Made by a program: the position numbers and the translations under genes
Assembly (NCBI GenBank): GCA_002238415.1
Contig: MPMI01000017.1
Coordinates: 44,957-108,956, forward strand
Length of the DNA stretch: 64,000 bases
From: Desulfurellaceae bacterium bin18
Lineage (GTDB): Bacteria > Desulfobacterota > Binatia > Bin18
Direction of reading: 5' to 3'
The notes under the pieces: generated by a model
Databases searched by the model: none
What the model was told of the DNA's origin: nothing
The model's input: the letters and a program-made list of their open reading frames with translations, nothing else
Part shown: positions 33,473 to 41,913 of the stretch, piece by piece
How the letters are laid out: the number at the start of each line of letters is the position of its first letter
How positions within the stretch are numbered: the first letter of the stretch is position 1

Positions 33473-34234
33473 ATGCGTATCAAAGATAAGGTCGCGCTGG
33501 TGACCGGCGGCAGTCGAGGCATAGGCCGGGCGATTTGTTTGCGTCTGGCCGAGGAGGGCGCCAAAGTCGCCATTGCCGATATTCTGGAAGACGAAGCCCG
33601 GAAAACAGCCGACGATATTCTGGCCGCCGGCGGGCAGGCTCAGGTGGTCAGGACCGATGTGACTCAGCTCGATCAGGTCCAGGCCTGCGTGAGACAGGTG
33701 ACGGATAGCTGGGGACCGATTGACGTGCTGGTGAACAATGCCGGTTGGGACAAGATCGAGCCTTTTCTCCACAGCGCACCCGAGACCTGGGATAAGGTGA
33801 TTGCGATCAATCTGCGCGGTCCCATTAATTTTTGCCATACGGTGGCGGCGCAGATGGCCGAGCGCAGCCAGGGCAAGATTATTTCGATCAGCTCGGACGC
33901 CGGCCGGGTCGGCTCGACCGGAGAGGCGGTCTATTCGGCCTGCAAGGCCGGAATTGTCGGCTTTTCCAAGACGCTGGCGCGTGAACTGGCGCGCGCGAAG
34001 ATCAACGTCAACGTGGTCTGTCCCGGTCCCACGGATACGGCCCTGCTCCAGCAGGTTTCGTCCGGGGAAAAGGGGGCCAAAATCATTAGCGCCATGACCC
34101 GTGCAGTCCCGTTTCGACGCTTGGGGCAGCCCGAAGAAATTGCAAACGCCGTTGCGTTTTTTGCCTCGCCGGATGCGGATTTTGTGACTGGCCAGGTCCT
34201 GTCTGTCAGTGGTGGGCTGACTATGGCGGGCTAG
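33473..34234 (+). CDS. badH: SDR oxidoreductase, 2-hydroxycyclohexanecarboxyl-CoA dehydrogenase (BadH)-like
   Basis: A 253-residue SDR with TGGSRGIG (11-18), NNAGWD and the catalytic Y154/K158 (YSACK). The stretches SSDAGRVGSTGEAVYSACKAG-type, VNVVCPGPTDTALL and the end TGQVLSVSGGLTMAG closely follow BadH of Rhodopseudomonas, which oxidises a cyclic hydroxyacyl-CoA in alicyclic acid breakdown. GGAGGAGG precedes the ATG. It heads a collinear cluster with another SDR, a cupin, an amidohydrolase and a Rieske oxygenase. Other ring hydroxyacyl-CoA substrates are possible. Confidence 0.83.
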   Translation: MRIKDKVALVTGGSRGIGRAICLRLAEEGAKVAIADILEDEARKTADDILAAGGQAQVVRTDVTQLDQVQACVRQVTDSWGPIDVLVNNAGWDKIEPFLHSAPETWDKVIAINLRGPINFCHTVAAQMAERSQGKIISISSDAGRVGSTGEAVYSACKAGIVGFSKTLARELARAKINVNVVCPGPTDTALLQQVSSGEKGAKIISAMTRAVPFRRLGQPEEIANAVAFFASPDADFVTGQVLSVSGGLTMAG

Positions 34235-34253
34235 AGCCAAAAGGAATACGCGC

Positions 34254-35039
34254 GTGCGTTTTGCAGACAAAGTGGCCCTTATCACCGGCTCTTCGCGGGG
34301 CATCGGCCGGGCGATTGCCCTCCGGCTGGCGTCCGAGGGGGCAAGGATCGGCGTGAATTACCGCCGCAATACGGCCGAAGCGGAAAGGGTTGCCGCCGAA
34401 ATCGTACAGCGGGGCTCCGAGGCGCTGCTGCTCCAGGCCGACCTGAGTGACGCCGAGGCGGTCCGGGCGATGTTTCGGCGGGTGAAAGAGACGTTCGGCT
34501 GTCTGGATATTTTGGTCGCCAATGCTGCGGCCACCGCCTTTCGACCGCTGTTGCGCCAGGGCGAACACAATGTGACCCGGACCTTTGATCTGACCATCAC
34601 CGGCACCCTGGTTGCCGTGCAGGAAGCGGTGCCCTTGATGGCCGGCCGCCAGGGAAAAATCGTTACCATATCCGGCATTGATTCCTTGCGCATGCTGGCC
34701 GGCCACGGCTTGCTGGGTGCGGCCAAGGCTGCTCTGGAAAACATGACGATGTATCTGGCGCACGAACTCGGCCCGCGTGGGATTGCCGTCAACGGCATTA
34801 ACCCCGGACTGATTCAGACCGATTCGGCCCAAATGTACGCCGGCGGGGAGGCTGCCTACGCACAGTACGAACGCGATGTCATTCCTCAGACCCCGGCCGG
34901 TCGGACAGGCCGGCCGGAAGATATTGCCGCGGTGGCCGCCTTTCTGTGCTCCGAGGATGCCGATTTCATTCGTGGCCAGACCCTGCTCGTGGATGGCGGG
35001 TTGCTGTCATCGTCTATTGCGAGCCGAGAGCATGAGTAG
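34254..35039 (+). CDS. SDR family protein, FabL-like, with the catalytic Tyr replaced by His
   Basis: The cofactor motif TGSSRGIG and a C-terminal GQTLLVDGGLL mark an SDR of 261 residues. It resembles the FabL branch, whose active site is Tyr-x6-Lys. Here the aligned segment is AGHGLLGAAKAALE, so position 151 is His (codon CAC) and K158 is kept; there is no Tyr at the YxxxK position either. The start is GTG at 34254, 20 bases after the previous gene. The enzyme may be inactive, or His may take the acid role. Confidence 0.8.
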   Translation: MRFADKVALITGSSRGIGRAIALRLASEGARIGVNYRRNTAEAERVAAEIVQRGSEALLLQADLSDAEAVRAMFRRVKETFGCLDILVANAAATAFRPLLRQGEHNVTRTFDLTITGTLVAVQEAVPLMAGRQGKIVTISGIDSLRMLAGHGLLGAAKAALENMTMYLAHELGPRGIAVNGINPGLIQTDSAQMYAGGEAAYAQYERDVIPQTPAGRTGRPEDIAAVAAFLCSEDADFIRGQTLLVDGGLLSSSIASREHE

Positions 35040-35178
35040 ACGCTTTGGCTGAAGCCTCCTGACAGAGAGGCCGGGCGGGCAAGGCATCCGCTCAACCTCT
35101 GTTGCCTGACCGCCGGCTTTGGTATGCTGCAAGCCGCGCACGAGTGATACGCCTGGAACTATCAAGGAGGGATGTCCG

Positions 35179-35718
35179 ATGGCTGAACACGTCAAGGTCA
35201 AAATCAAACCGCTTACCGCCGAAGCCTTTGCGCCCTACGGGAAAGTCCTGGAACAGAAAAAGCTGATCTATCCCGAGGTCGAAGAGGGCAGAGTGGCCAT
35301 GGAAATGCTGTCGTTTCAGTATCGACCCAACGCCAGAATCATGGATCAGATGGCCATCCATTTTTCCTACAACCAGACCTTTATCCCCGTGCAGGGCTCT
35401 TTGATTCTGGTCGTCGCCCCGCCCCCCGACAGCCGTGAGGGAGGTCCTGAGGAATATGCGTTTGATTATGACAACGTGGCCGCTTTTAATGTCGATCCAG
35501 GTCAGGCGGCCTTCATCTATAAGGGCACCTGGCATAACGCGCTGACCCTGGGCCAGGAGTGCTCGTTTATCAACGTGACCCGCAAGAACGCGGGTGAAGG
35601 CATCAGCCCTGCCGGCGAGATGGAGGGTAAGATCGAGCAGGCCCACGCCGTTCGCTCGTATGTCGAATTCGTAGACATGAAGAAGCGGGATGGGCGGGTG
35701 ATTGAGCTCGAAGTCTAA
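35179..35718 (+). CDS. Ureidoglycolate lyase-like cupin protein
   Basis: The 179 residues show the AllA/ureidoglycolate lyase pattern: TAEAFAPYGKVLE at the start, HFSYNQTFIPVQGSLILVVAP in the middle, and DPGQAAFIYKGTWHNAL with the conserved His. Such cupins release urea from ureidoglycolate or act on related compounds. AAGGAGGG lies just before the ATG at 35179. The start of the downstream amidohydrolase is 10 bases after its stop, so the two are cotranscribed. Confidence 0.78.
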   Translation: MAEHVKVKIKPLTAEAFAPYGKVLEQKKLIYPEVEEGRVAMEMLSFQYRPNARIMDQMAIHFSYNQTFIPVQGSLILVVAPPPDSREGGPEEYAFDYDNVAAFNVDPGQAAFIYKGTWHNALTLGQECSFINVTRKNAGEGISPAGEMEGKIEQAHAVRSYVEFVDMKKRDGRVIELEV

Positions 35719-35728
35719 GGAGAGGACC

Positions 35729-36844
35729 GTGGCGTATAAGATCATCTCTGCTGACTCCCATATGTGCGAGCCGCCGACATTGTGGGTGGACCGCATAGAG
35801 AAACGGTTTCGTGACCAAGCCCCTAGGGTGGTCAAAAATCCTGGGGATAAAAAAGGCCACTTCTTTATGTGTGAAGACCTGCCGCCGCTCCGCCTCTCCG
35901 GGGCGTTTGCTGCCGGTCAGACGTTTAATAAGGACTTCATGGAAGCCGGACCCGAGGACGCCCTGCCCGGTGGCTGGGACCCTGCGGCCCGGCTGAAAGA
36001 CATGGAGTTGGACGGTATTCAGGCCGAAGTCCTGTACACCACCTGCGCCTTTGTCCTGTTCTGGCTGGAAGACGCCGCGCTGCAACACGCCTGCTTTCGG
36101 GTCTATAACGACTGGCTGGCCGAGTTTTGCAGTTATGACTCAAAAAAGTTCGCCGGCCTGGGTCTGATCTCTCTGTTTGATATCGAGCAGGGCTGTGCCG
36201 AGCTTGAGCGCTGTAAAAAAATGGGTCTCAAGGGGGCCATGATCTGGGCCTCGCCGCCCGATGACCAGCCCTACGGCTCGGCGGCCTATGAGCGCTTCTG
36301 GGCGACGGCCCAAGAGCTTGAGATGCCCCTGTCGCTGCATCTGGCGACCGGACGCAGTAAGGACAGCCAACAGGACGAATCGGACATTGCCGAGCTGTAT
36401 GTGCGCATGATTATTCGCCCCAGTGAGATGCAGCATTCCTTTTTACGGCTGGTCTTCAGCGGGGTATTGGAACGCTTCCCGCAGCTCAAGTTTGTCTCCG
36501 CCGAAGGCGATATCGCCTGGGTGCCACACTTATTGGAGCGCGCGGATAAATACTATCGGCGGTTTAAGCAAGGCTATGGGGTGAAGCTGTCGCTCAAACC
36601 GAGCGAGTACTTCCAGCGCCAGATGTACGCCACTTTTATTGATGACCCCATGGGGCTCAAAACCTACACCCTGGCCGGTGGGGCGGAGAACTTCATGTGG
36701 TCCACCGATTATCCGCACCAGGCCTCCACCTTTCCGCACACCCAGGAAACGCTGGAGAGAGCCTTTCAGGATGTGCCGGAAGCAGATAAACAAAAAATGA
36801 CACGCGATAATGCGTCGAAGCTATACGGATTGCCAGTGGAGTAG
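35729..36844 (+). CDS. Amidohydrolase family (amidohydrolase-2) protein
   Basis: The 371-residue TIM-barrel protein opens with IISADSHMCEPPTLW, the usual metal site of the amidohydrolase-2 group, and later has LSLHLATGRS, FPQLKFVSAEGDIAWVPHLLER and WSTDYPHQASTFP. This group includes ring-cleaving decarboxylases and hydrolases such as ACMSD. The start is GTG at 35729 after AAGGAGAGG. It stands four bases before the Rieske alpha gene, suggesting a shared aromatic pathway. Confidence 0.85.
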   Translation: MAYKIISADSHMCEPPTLWVDRIEKRFRDQAPRVVKNPGDKKGHFFMCEDLPPLRLSGAFAAGQTFNKDFMEAGPEDALPGGWDPAARLKDMELDGIQAEVLYTTCAFVLFWLEDAALQHACFRVYNDWLAEFCSYDSKKFAGLGLISLFDIEQGCAELERCKKMGLKGAMIWASPPDDQPYGSAAYERFWATAQELEMPLSLHLATGRSKDSQQDESDIAELYVRMIIRPSEMQHSFLRLVFSGVLERFPQLKFVSAEGDIAWVPHLLERADKYYRRFKQGYGVKLSLKPSEYFQRQMYATFIDDPMGLKTYTLAGGAENFMWSTDYPHQASTFPHTQETLERAFQDVPEADKQKMTRDNASKLYGLPVE

Positions 36845-36848
36845 GCGT

Positions 36849-38105
36849 ATGCAGACACAACACAACGGAAACGGCAGCAACGGGACTTCTTTTTCTTGGC
36901 CGGCAGAGGGCGGCGCGCGGGTGCCCTATCAGGTCTTTTATGACCCCGACATTTACGCCCAGGAGCAGGATAAGCTCTTTCGCGGCCCCATCTGGAATTA
37001 TGTGGCGCTCGAAGCGGAAGTGGCGCAGCCGGGTGATTTCAAATCTACCTTTATCGGCGACACGCCTGTTGTGGTCACGCGCGACAAAGAGGGCGGCCTG
37101 AATGCCTTCGTGAATCGCTGCGCGCATCGCGGCGCCATGGTCTGCCGTGAACTGAGCGGCAACCGCCCGACCCATACCTGCATCTACCACCAGTGGAGCT
37201 ATGATCTCAAAGGCAATCTGACCGGGGTGCCATTCAAGAAAGGGATTGGGGGTGTGGGCGGCTATGGCGAGGATTTTGATCGGTCTAAACATGGCCTGCA
37301 CAAACTCCGCGTTGCCGCCTATCGCGGCCTGATCTTCGCCTCGTTCAACCCGGACGTTGAGCCGCTGGAGGACTATCTCAGTCCGCCCATGCGAGAATGG
37401 CTGGACCGCCTTTTCAATCGTCCCGTCCAGGTCCTGGGCCATACCCGCCAGTGGGTGAATGCAAACTGGAAGCTGTATTTTGAAAACGTTAAAGACCCGT
37501 ATCACGCCAGCCTGCTGCATGTGTTTCACGCCACGTTTGGCCTGTACCGGTCGTCGCAACAGGGCGGTGTCATCATGGACACTCACTCGCGCCACGACGT
37601 GCTGCACGCCAAACCGCAGGCCGAGGAAGACCTCTCGACGTATGAATCCGGGCTGCACAGTTATCAAAAGGGCTATCAGCTTGCCGACCCATCCGTGCTC
37701 AAAGGGCGGCCCGAGTTTGAAGGCCTCTTTATCCAGACCATCTTTCCCTGTCTGATTGTTCAGCAGATTGCCAATACGCTGGCCGTCCGGCAGGTCCTGC
37801 CCAAGGCGCCGGATCGCTTTGAGTTGATCTTCACCTATTTCGGCTATGAGGACGACGACGAGGAAATGCGTGAGATTCGTCTGAAACAGGCCAACTTGGT
37901 CGGTCCGGCCGGCCTGATTTCCATGGAAGACGGCTATGCGGCCGAGATTGTCCAGCAATCGGTGACGGGCGACCGCAGCGCAACGTCCTTTGTTGAAATG
38001 GGGGGCACCGAGGTCGCCAACGAACAGAGCCTGATTACGGAAACCGCCATCCGTGGGTTCTGGGGCTATTACCGTGACACCATGGGTTTTCACGCTGGCG
38101 CGTAA
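36849..38105 (+). CDS. Aromatic-ring-hydroxylating dioxygenase, alpha subunit (Rieske)
   Basis: The Rieske [2Fe-2S] ligands are in CAHRGAMVC and CIYHQWSYDLKGN. The mononuclear iron site is NVKDPYHASLLHVFH, with the bridging Asp and two His. The 418-residue sequence resembles the anthranilate/salicylate/halobenzoate oxygenase branch, which acts with a small beta subunit; that gene follows 18 bases later. Ferredoxin and reductase genes needed for electron supply are not in the window. Confidence 0.92.
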   Translation: MQTQHNGNGSNGTSFSWPAEGGARVPYQVFYDPDIYAQEQDKLFRGPIWNYVALEAEVAQPGDFKSTFIGDTPVVVTRDKEGGLNAFVNRCAHRGAMVCRELSGNRPTHTCIYHQWSYDLKGNLTGVPFKKGIGGVGGYGEDFDRSKHGLHKLRVAAYRGLIFASFNPDVEPLEDYLSPPMREWLDRLFNRPVQVLGHTRQWVNANWKLYFENVKDPYHASLLHVFHATFGLYRSSQQGGVIMDTHSRHDVLHAKPQAEEDLSTYESGLHSYQKGYQLADPSVLKGRPEFEGLFIQTIFPCLIVQQIANTLAVRQVLPKAPDRFELIFTYFGYEDDDEEMREIRLKQANLVGPAGLISMEDGYAAEIVQQSVTGDRSATSFVEMGGTEVANEQSLITETAIRGFWGYYRDTMGFHAGA

Positions 38106-38123
38106 GCGGGGAGGGCGAGAGCC

Positions 38124-38618
38124 ATGAGTGGCATGAGTGCTATTGAAACCCGTTTTGCGGTCGAAGACCTGCTGTACGCCTATGTGGCCTGTCTGGATAA
38201 TGACGAACTCGAAGACTGGCCGAACTTTTTTGTCGAAGAGTGTCTGTATCAAATCATCCCCCATGAGAATGTGTCGCAGGACCTGCCCATCTCGCTGATC
38301 TATTGTGACAGCCGCGGGATGTTGCAGGACCGGGTGACCGCTTACCGTAAGGCCAATTATTATGCGCCTCATCTGTACCGCCACGTGGTCAGCGGGGTGC
38401 GGATCATCGGTGAGGACAACGGGGTGATTGAGGCCCGGGCCAACTACGTGGTGCTCCAGACCCATCTGGACCCGGTCGATTACGGCAGCACCGAGGTGTA
38501 TAGCGCCGGCGAATATAGAGACAAAGTGCTCATCAACGACGGGGTTGCCAAGTTGAAAGAGAAGATCGTTGTGGTTGACACCAGCCGGATTTCGTCGCTG
38601 CTGGCGACGCCGCTGTAA
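38124..38618 (+). CDS. Aromatic-ring-hydroxylating dioxygenase, beta subunit
   Basis: This 164-residue SnoaL-like small subunit has RFAVEDLLYAYVACLDNDEL, WPNFFVEECLYQIIP and the family stretch YYAPHLYRHVVSGVRI. It resembles the small subunits of anthranilate and salicylate oxygenases and would form an alpha3-beta3 complex with the preceding gene. GGGGAGGG precedes the ATG. It ends the catabolic cluster. Confidence 0.9.
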   Translation: MSGMSAIETRFAVEDLLYAYVACLDNDELEDWPNFFVEECLYQIIPHENVSQDLPISLIYCDSRGMLQDRVTAYRKANYYAPHLYRHVVSGVRIIGEDNGVIEARANYVVLQTHLDPVDYGSTEVYSAGEYRDKVLINDGVAKLKEKIVVVDTSRISSLLATPL

Positions 38619-38632
38619 CGGCTCTGTCCCTC

Positions 38633-38824
38633 ATGAAAAAGACGGTTCGGAAATTTTACAGCTTCGAGGAAGCGGACGAAGCCGAATACGCGTATTATCA
38701 ATCCCTGTCCGGCGACGAGAAGCTCCAGATGTTGCTTGAGCTCATCATGCCCGAGAACCCCAATGAGGCAATTATCGAGCGATCTGCGCGAGTTCATCCG
38801 CTTACTGAACACGAAGAATGTTAA
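38633..38824 (+). CDS. Small protein preceding the nucleotidyltransferase
   Basis: The 63 residues (MKKTVRKFYSFEEADEAEYA, then DEKLQMLLELIMPENPN) are charged and mostly helical. It overlaps the nucleotidyltransferase gene by 62 bases in another frame. The arrangement resembles a small antitoxin-like or partner protein ahead of a minimal nucleotidyltransferase, but no family is recognised with certainty. No ribosome-binding site is clear. Confidence 0.6.
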   Translation: MKKTVRKFYSFEEADEAEYAYYQSLSGDEKLQMLLELIMPENPNEAIIERSARVHPLTEHEEC

Positions 38825-39218
38825 GTATGTGATTGTGGGTGCCTGGGCGCTCGCCTTCCATGGGCGGCCCCGTTATACCGGGGACTTGGACATCTTTGTT
38901 TCGTGCGACCCGGACAACGCGGCAAAGTTGACGGACGTACTCGACGAGTTCGGGGTCGATGGTGTTGGCATCGAGCGTGAGGACTTTCTGCAAGAAGACG
39001 TGGTGATTCAGCTCGGTATGGTGCCGAATCGGATCGATCTGCTCACCGGAATCAGCGGTGTGACGTTCGAGGAAGCATGGGCCGGACGAGAGATTGGACA
39101 TCTCTCAGGGGTCGAAACCAATATCATAGGCCGGGAGAATCTGATCAAAAACAAGCGGGCGACAAACCGTGAAAAAGACCGTGGAGATGTCGAGCTATTA
39201 GAAAAGACTAAGCCTTGA
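38763..39218 (+). CDS. Nucleotidyltransferase-fold protein (DUF6036/MNT-like)
   Basis: The fold is seen in VKYVIVGAWALAFHGRPRYTGDLDIFV, broken here for length: VGAWALAFHG, then RYTGDLDIFV with D41 and D43 as metal ligands, then RIDLLTGISGV. At 151 residues from the ATG at 38763 it matches stand-alone antitoxin-type or minimal nucleotidyltransferases. An earlier start at 38736 is possible. It overlaps the preceding small gene by 62 bases, so the two are probably translated together. Confidence 0.8.
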   Translation: MRQLSSDLREFIRLLNTKNVKYVIVGAWALAFHGRPRYTGDLDIFVSCDPDNAAKLTDVLDEFGVDGVGIEREDFLQEDVVIQLGMVPNRIDLLTGISGVTFEEAWAGREIGHLSGVETNIIGRENLIKNKRATNREKDRGDVELLEKTKP

Positions 39219-39233
39219 AGGGGGGCACCGCGG

Positions 39234-39938
39234 CTATTCAAACTCCCGCGTCTCTTCGTCGGCAGTCCGGGGAGTATGGCGCACAGCCCGCTTTCCGGCT
39301 CCCCAGACGATGGCCAGCGAGAGTACGCTCCACAGCCCGGCCCAGATAAAAGCCGGCACCGCGGTCAGCTCCGCCAAAATGACCGCGTCTGTGCGCATAC
39401 CGATAAACAGGAAATCCGTCAGGTCATACACGGCGTACAGCGAACTCGTGACCGCCAGGATGTCCACGATATAGTGCGTCCCCGGAAAGGGCCGTCGCGA
39501 GAGCAGGGCAAAGCTCAGGGCCGTCCCGCAGCCAAAAACCAGTCCAAAGCCATTGCGCACAAAAACGAGCGTCACCAGCCCGAAGAAAACGGCCAGTCCA
39601 AAGAAGATCACTGAAGCCCATTCGTCCCGGGTTGAGAGCAGGAGCAGCAGGCCGCCAAAAAGCGCACTGCCGATATAGCCGGCGGCAGCAATGAACAGTG
39701 GGTTGCCACCGACATGCTGGACATAACCCGACTGCCACGGGGTCACTACCATGGAGATCACCTGTCCGCCGGTGAGAACCGTGGTGAACGCATGGCCCGC
39801 TTCGTGGATAAAGACAACGAAAATTTTAATCGGGTAGAGAAACGGCGTATGCCAGAAGAGCAGCGACACAAAACCGATGGTGAGGAAAACCAGCAGTTGG
39901 CGGAGGTTCAGCGGTCGGAGGTGTTGACTGTCCGGCAT
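39234..39938 (-). CDS. M50-family integral membrane metallopeptidase-like protein
   Basis: About six hydrophobic segments lie in 234 residues. The zinc motif HEAGH (H45, E46, H49) is placed in a membrane helix (VVFIHEAGHAFTTVLTGG), as in the M50B group. Members cleave membrane proteins or have unknown roles. The C-terminal tail is Arg/Glu rich. The ATG has no close ribosome-binding site; AAAGGAGGG is about 30 bases further upstream. The gene is divergent from the LLM gene at 40126. Confidence 0.8.
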   Translation of the reverse strand: MPDSQHLRPLNLRQLLVFLTIGFVSLLFWHTPFLYPIKIFVVFIHEAGHAFTTVLTGGQVISMVVTPWQSGYVQHVGGNPLFIAAAGYIGSALFGGLLLLLSTRDEWASVIFFGLAVFFGLVTLVFVRNGFGLVFGCGTALSFALLSRRPFPGTHYIVDILAVTSSLYAVYDLTDFLFIGMRTDAVILAELTAVPAFIWAGLWSVLSLAIVWGAGKRAVRHTPRTADEETREFE

Positions 39939-39996
39939 CAGAATGTCGTTCCCCAGCGGTTCTCGGATCCCTCCTTTGATATAGCCCGAGGACAGG

Positions 39997-40014
39997 TCTA
40001 TCGCTAGTGATAGA
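39997..40014. promoter_or_regulatory. Dyad resembling a TetR-family operator
   Basis: TCTATC (39997-40002) and GATAGA (40009-40014) are perfectly inverted around GCTAGT. The half-sites equal those of the tet operator, but the spacer is three bases longer. It lies in the divergent region between the M50 gene and the LLM gene. No TetR-type regulator gene is in the window. Confidence 0.45.
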
Positions 40015-40125
40015 GATCCAACCTAAAATCCTGTCGGGATTATATAACTGCACCATTCAGAGATCGACTTTGCGGGCTGACACGGATATATCAGGGAAAT
40101 CTCGGGGACGGGAGAAAGGACCAGC

Positions 40126-40992
40126 ATGGACTACGGAATTATCTTGCCCCACTTCAGCGCCTTTGCGCATGAAAACCCGGCTGAGCGGATTTTGACCGCA
40201 GCCACCACTGCGGAAGCGCTTGGCTATGGGACGCTGTGGGTAGCCGACCATATTGTCTTCCCGTCCAAGATTGAGGGAAGTTATGCCTTCAATCCGGAAG
40301 ACCCTTTTCTTGATCCGCTCACTGTCCTGGCGGCCCTGGCGTATAAGACGACAACCGTCAAGCTCGGCACCGCGGTCCTGATTCTTCCCTACCGGCATCC
40401 CTTAGCCGCGGCAAAGGCCCTTGCCACCATCGATGTCTTATCCGGCGGACGGACGGTTGTCGGCGTGGGGGCGGGCTGGCTGGAGCAGGAGTTTACCGCC
40501 CTGGGCACGTCGATCACAGAGCGGGGAGCCCGCACGAATGAGACCATGGATATCTTCAAGGCGGTCTGGACGCAGGAAACGCCAGCATTTAGCGGCAAAC
40601 ATTTTCAGTTCGCCGACATTAAATTCATTCCCAAGCCGGTTCAGCAACCGCATCCGCCCATTCTTGTCGGGGGAATGACCAAGGGCGCCCTGCGCCGTAT
40701 AGCGCGTCGTGGCGATGGCTGGATTGCCATGGGCAAGGGACCGGATGACATCCAAGAGCCTCTGGCAACCCTACGGGAACTGACCTCTCAGGCCGGCCGC
40801 AACCCGGACGATCTACAGATTTGCATGCTGCCACTCGGAGCACCAAGCGTGGACCAACTGATCCAGGACATTCCGCGCTACGCCGAGCTGGGGGTGCACC
40901 ATGTCTATCTGTCGTTCCGCGCCTGGACGAATGAATTTGCCGAACTCATGCGCCTCATGGAACACTTTGCAAAGGAAATGAAGCTGGCCTAG
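40126..40992 (+). CDS. LLM class F420-dependent oxidoreductase
   Basis: The protein has 288 residues with GYGTLWVADHIVFPS, LGTAVLILPYRHPLAAAKALA, RTVVGVGAGWLEQEFTALG and PPILVGGMTKGALRRIARRG. These are the motifs of the short F420-dependent luciferase-like branch, also found at 24247. AGAAAGGA precedes the ATG. It is 18 bases from a GST gene and near an F420/PPOX-type protein at 41914, so a redox module for a xenobiotic-like substrate is plausible. Confidence 0.86.
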   Translation: MDYGIILPHFSAFAHENPAERILTAATTAEALGYGTLWVADHIVFPSKIEGSYAFNPEDPFLDPLTVLAALAYKTTTVKLGTAVLILPYRHPLAAAKALATIDVLSGGRTVVGVGAGWLEQEFTALGTSITERGARTNETMDIFKAVWTQETPAFSGKHFQFADIKFIPKPVQQPHPPILVGGMTKGALRRIARRGDGWIAMGKGPDDIQEPLATLRELTSQAGRNPDDLQICMLPLGAPSVDQLIQDIPRYAELGVHHVYLSFRAWTNEFAELMRLMEHFAKEMKLA

Positions 40993-41010
40993 TCCGGAGA
41001 AGGAGACCCT

Positions 41011-41697
41011 ATGAGTGACAAGAAGTGGCTCGTCGAACACCCTGACCGCATTCAACTCTATTCACTGGCAACCCCAAACGGTCAGAAGGCAGGTATCGCT
41101 CTCGAAGAATTGGGGCTGGCGTATGAGGCCCATAAGGTGAATATCCTGGAGAACGAGCAGTTCAGCGAGGAGTTCATCGCGGTGTGTCCCAACTCGAAAA
41201 TCCCCGCCATGGTTGACCCCGACGGTCCGGGCGGGAAGCCGCTGTCCATCTTTGAGTCCGGGGCCATGCTGTTATACCTGGCGGAGAAGACGGGCAAGCT
41301 GCTGCCGGCTGACCCCCATCGACGCAGCGAGTGCATCCAGTGGTTGTTCTTTCAAATGGCTGGGGTCGGACCCATGTTCGGGCAGTTCGGCCACTTCTAT
41401 AAATTCGCCAAAGAGCGCATTCCCTATCCGACTGAGCGCTATACCAATGAGGCCCGGCGACTCCTGGGGGTGTTGGAAAAACGCTTGGAGGGCCGGGAGT
41501 ATTTGGCGGGTGACGAGTACACGATTGCCGACATCGCGACCTTCCCCTGGGTCGGCTGCCTCGACTGGGGCTATGGAGCGCGCGAGGATTTGAAGCTGGA
41601 CGCGGATTTCCCCCATGTGGTCGCCTGGTATGCACGCTGCGCCGAGAAGCCGGCTTCGGTGCGGGGGGCCAAGGTATGCGGCTTTTCGGACGACTAG
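41011..41697 (+). CDS. Glutathione S-transferase (YghU/YfcG, nu-class-like)
   Basis: The 228 residues carry an N-terminal thioredoxin fold (IQLYSLATPNGQKAGIALEEL, NSKIPAMVD, FESGAMLLYLAEKTG) and the all-helical C-terminal domain (LAGDEYTIADIATFPWVG). The TPNGQK stretch is typical of nu-class enzymes such as YghU and YfcG, which have disulfide reductase or conjugating activity. GGAGAAGGAGA lies before the ATG. It is downstream of the LLM gene, in one operon. Confidence 0.88.
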   Translation: MSDKKWLVEHPDRIQLYSLATPNGQKAGIALEELGLAYEAHKVNILENEQFSEEFIAVCPNSKIPAMVDPDGPGGKPLSIFESGAMLLYLAEKTGKLLPADPHRRSECIQWLFFQMAGVGPMFGQFGHFYKFAKERIPYPTERYTNEARRLLGVLEKRLEGREYLAGDEYTIADIATFPWVGCLDWGYGAREDLKLDADFPHVVAWYARCAEKPASVRGAKVCGFSDD

Positions 41698-41701
41698 ACT
41701 G

Positions 41702-41890
41702 ATGGAAACCGATAGCGGACCCGACCTGGTGGTTGATATCTTTGTTGACGGGCGGCTGGTAAACCCGAGCGAGATCCCGACCGCGGTTGTGAGGGAGATT
41801 GAAACGTCGGCCTCAGCGTCGGCATCCGGCAGGCTGACGGCCGAGGGCGTTGTGTACGAGTGGTCTACGCGGCCCTGCGTCTACCCGTAG
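41702..41890 (+). CDS. Small hypothetical protein
   Basis: A 62-residue frame (METDSGPDLVVDIFVDGRLV, ending EWSTRPCVYP) begins 4 bases after the GST stop and stops 23 bases before the PPOX-like gene. An alternating hydrophobic start suggests a small beta protein. A Ser/Ala run (SASASASG) lies in the middle. No family is recognised; tight packing in the operon is the main support. Confidence 0.5.
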   Translation: METDSGPDLVVDIFVDGRLVNPSEIPTAVVREIETSASASASGRLTAEGVVYEWSTRPCVYP

Positions 41891-41913
41891 CTAGCCGACG
41901 GTGAGGGAGAATC

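Noticed and set aside
36693..38465. 590-codon minus-strand open frame opposite the Rieske alpha and beta genes
   Set aside because: It runs antisense through two well-recognised oxygenase genes and has no recognisable motif.
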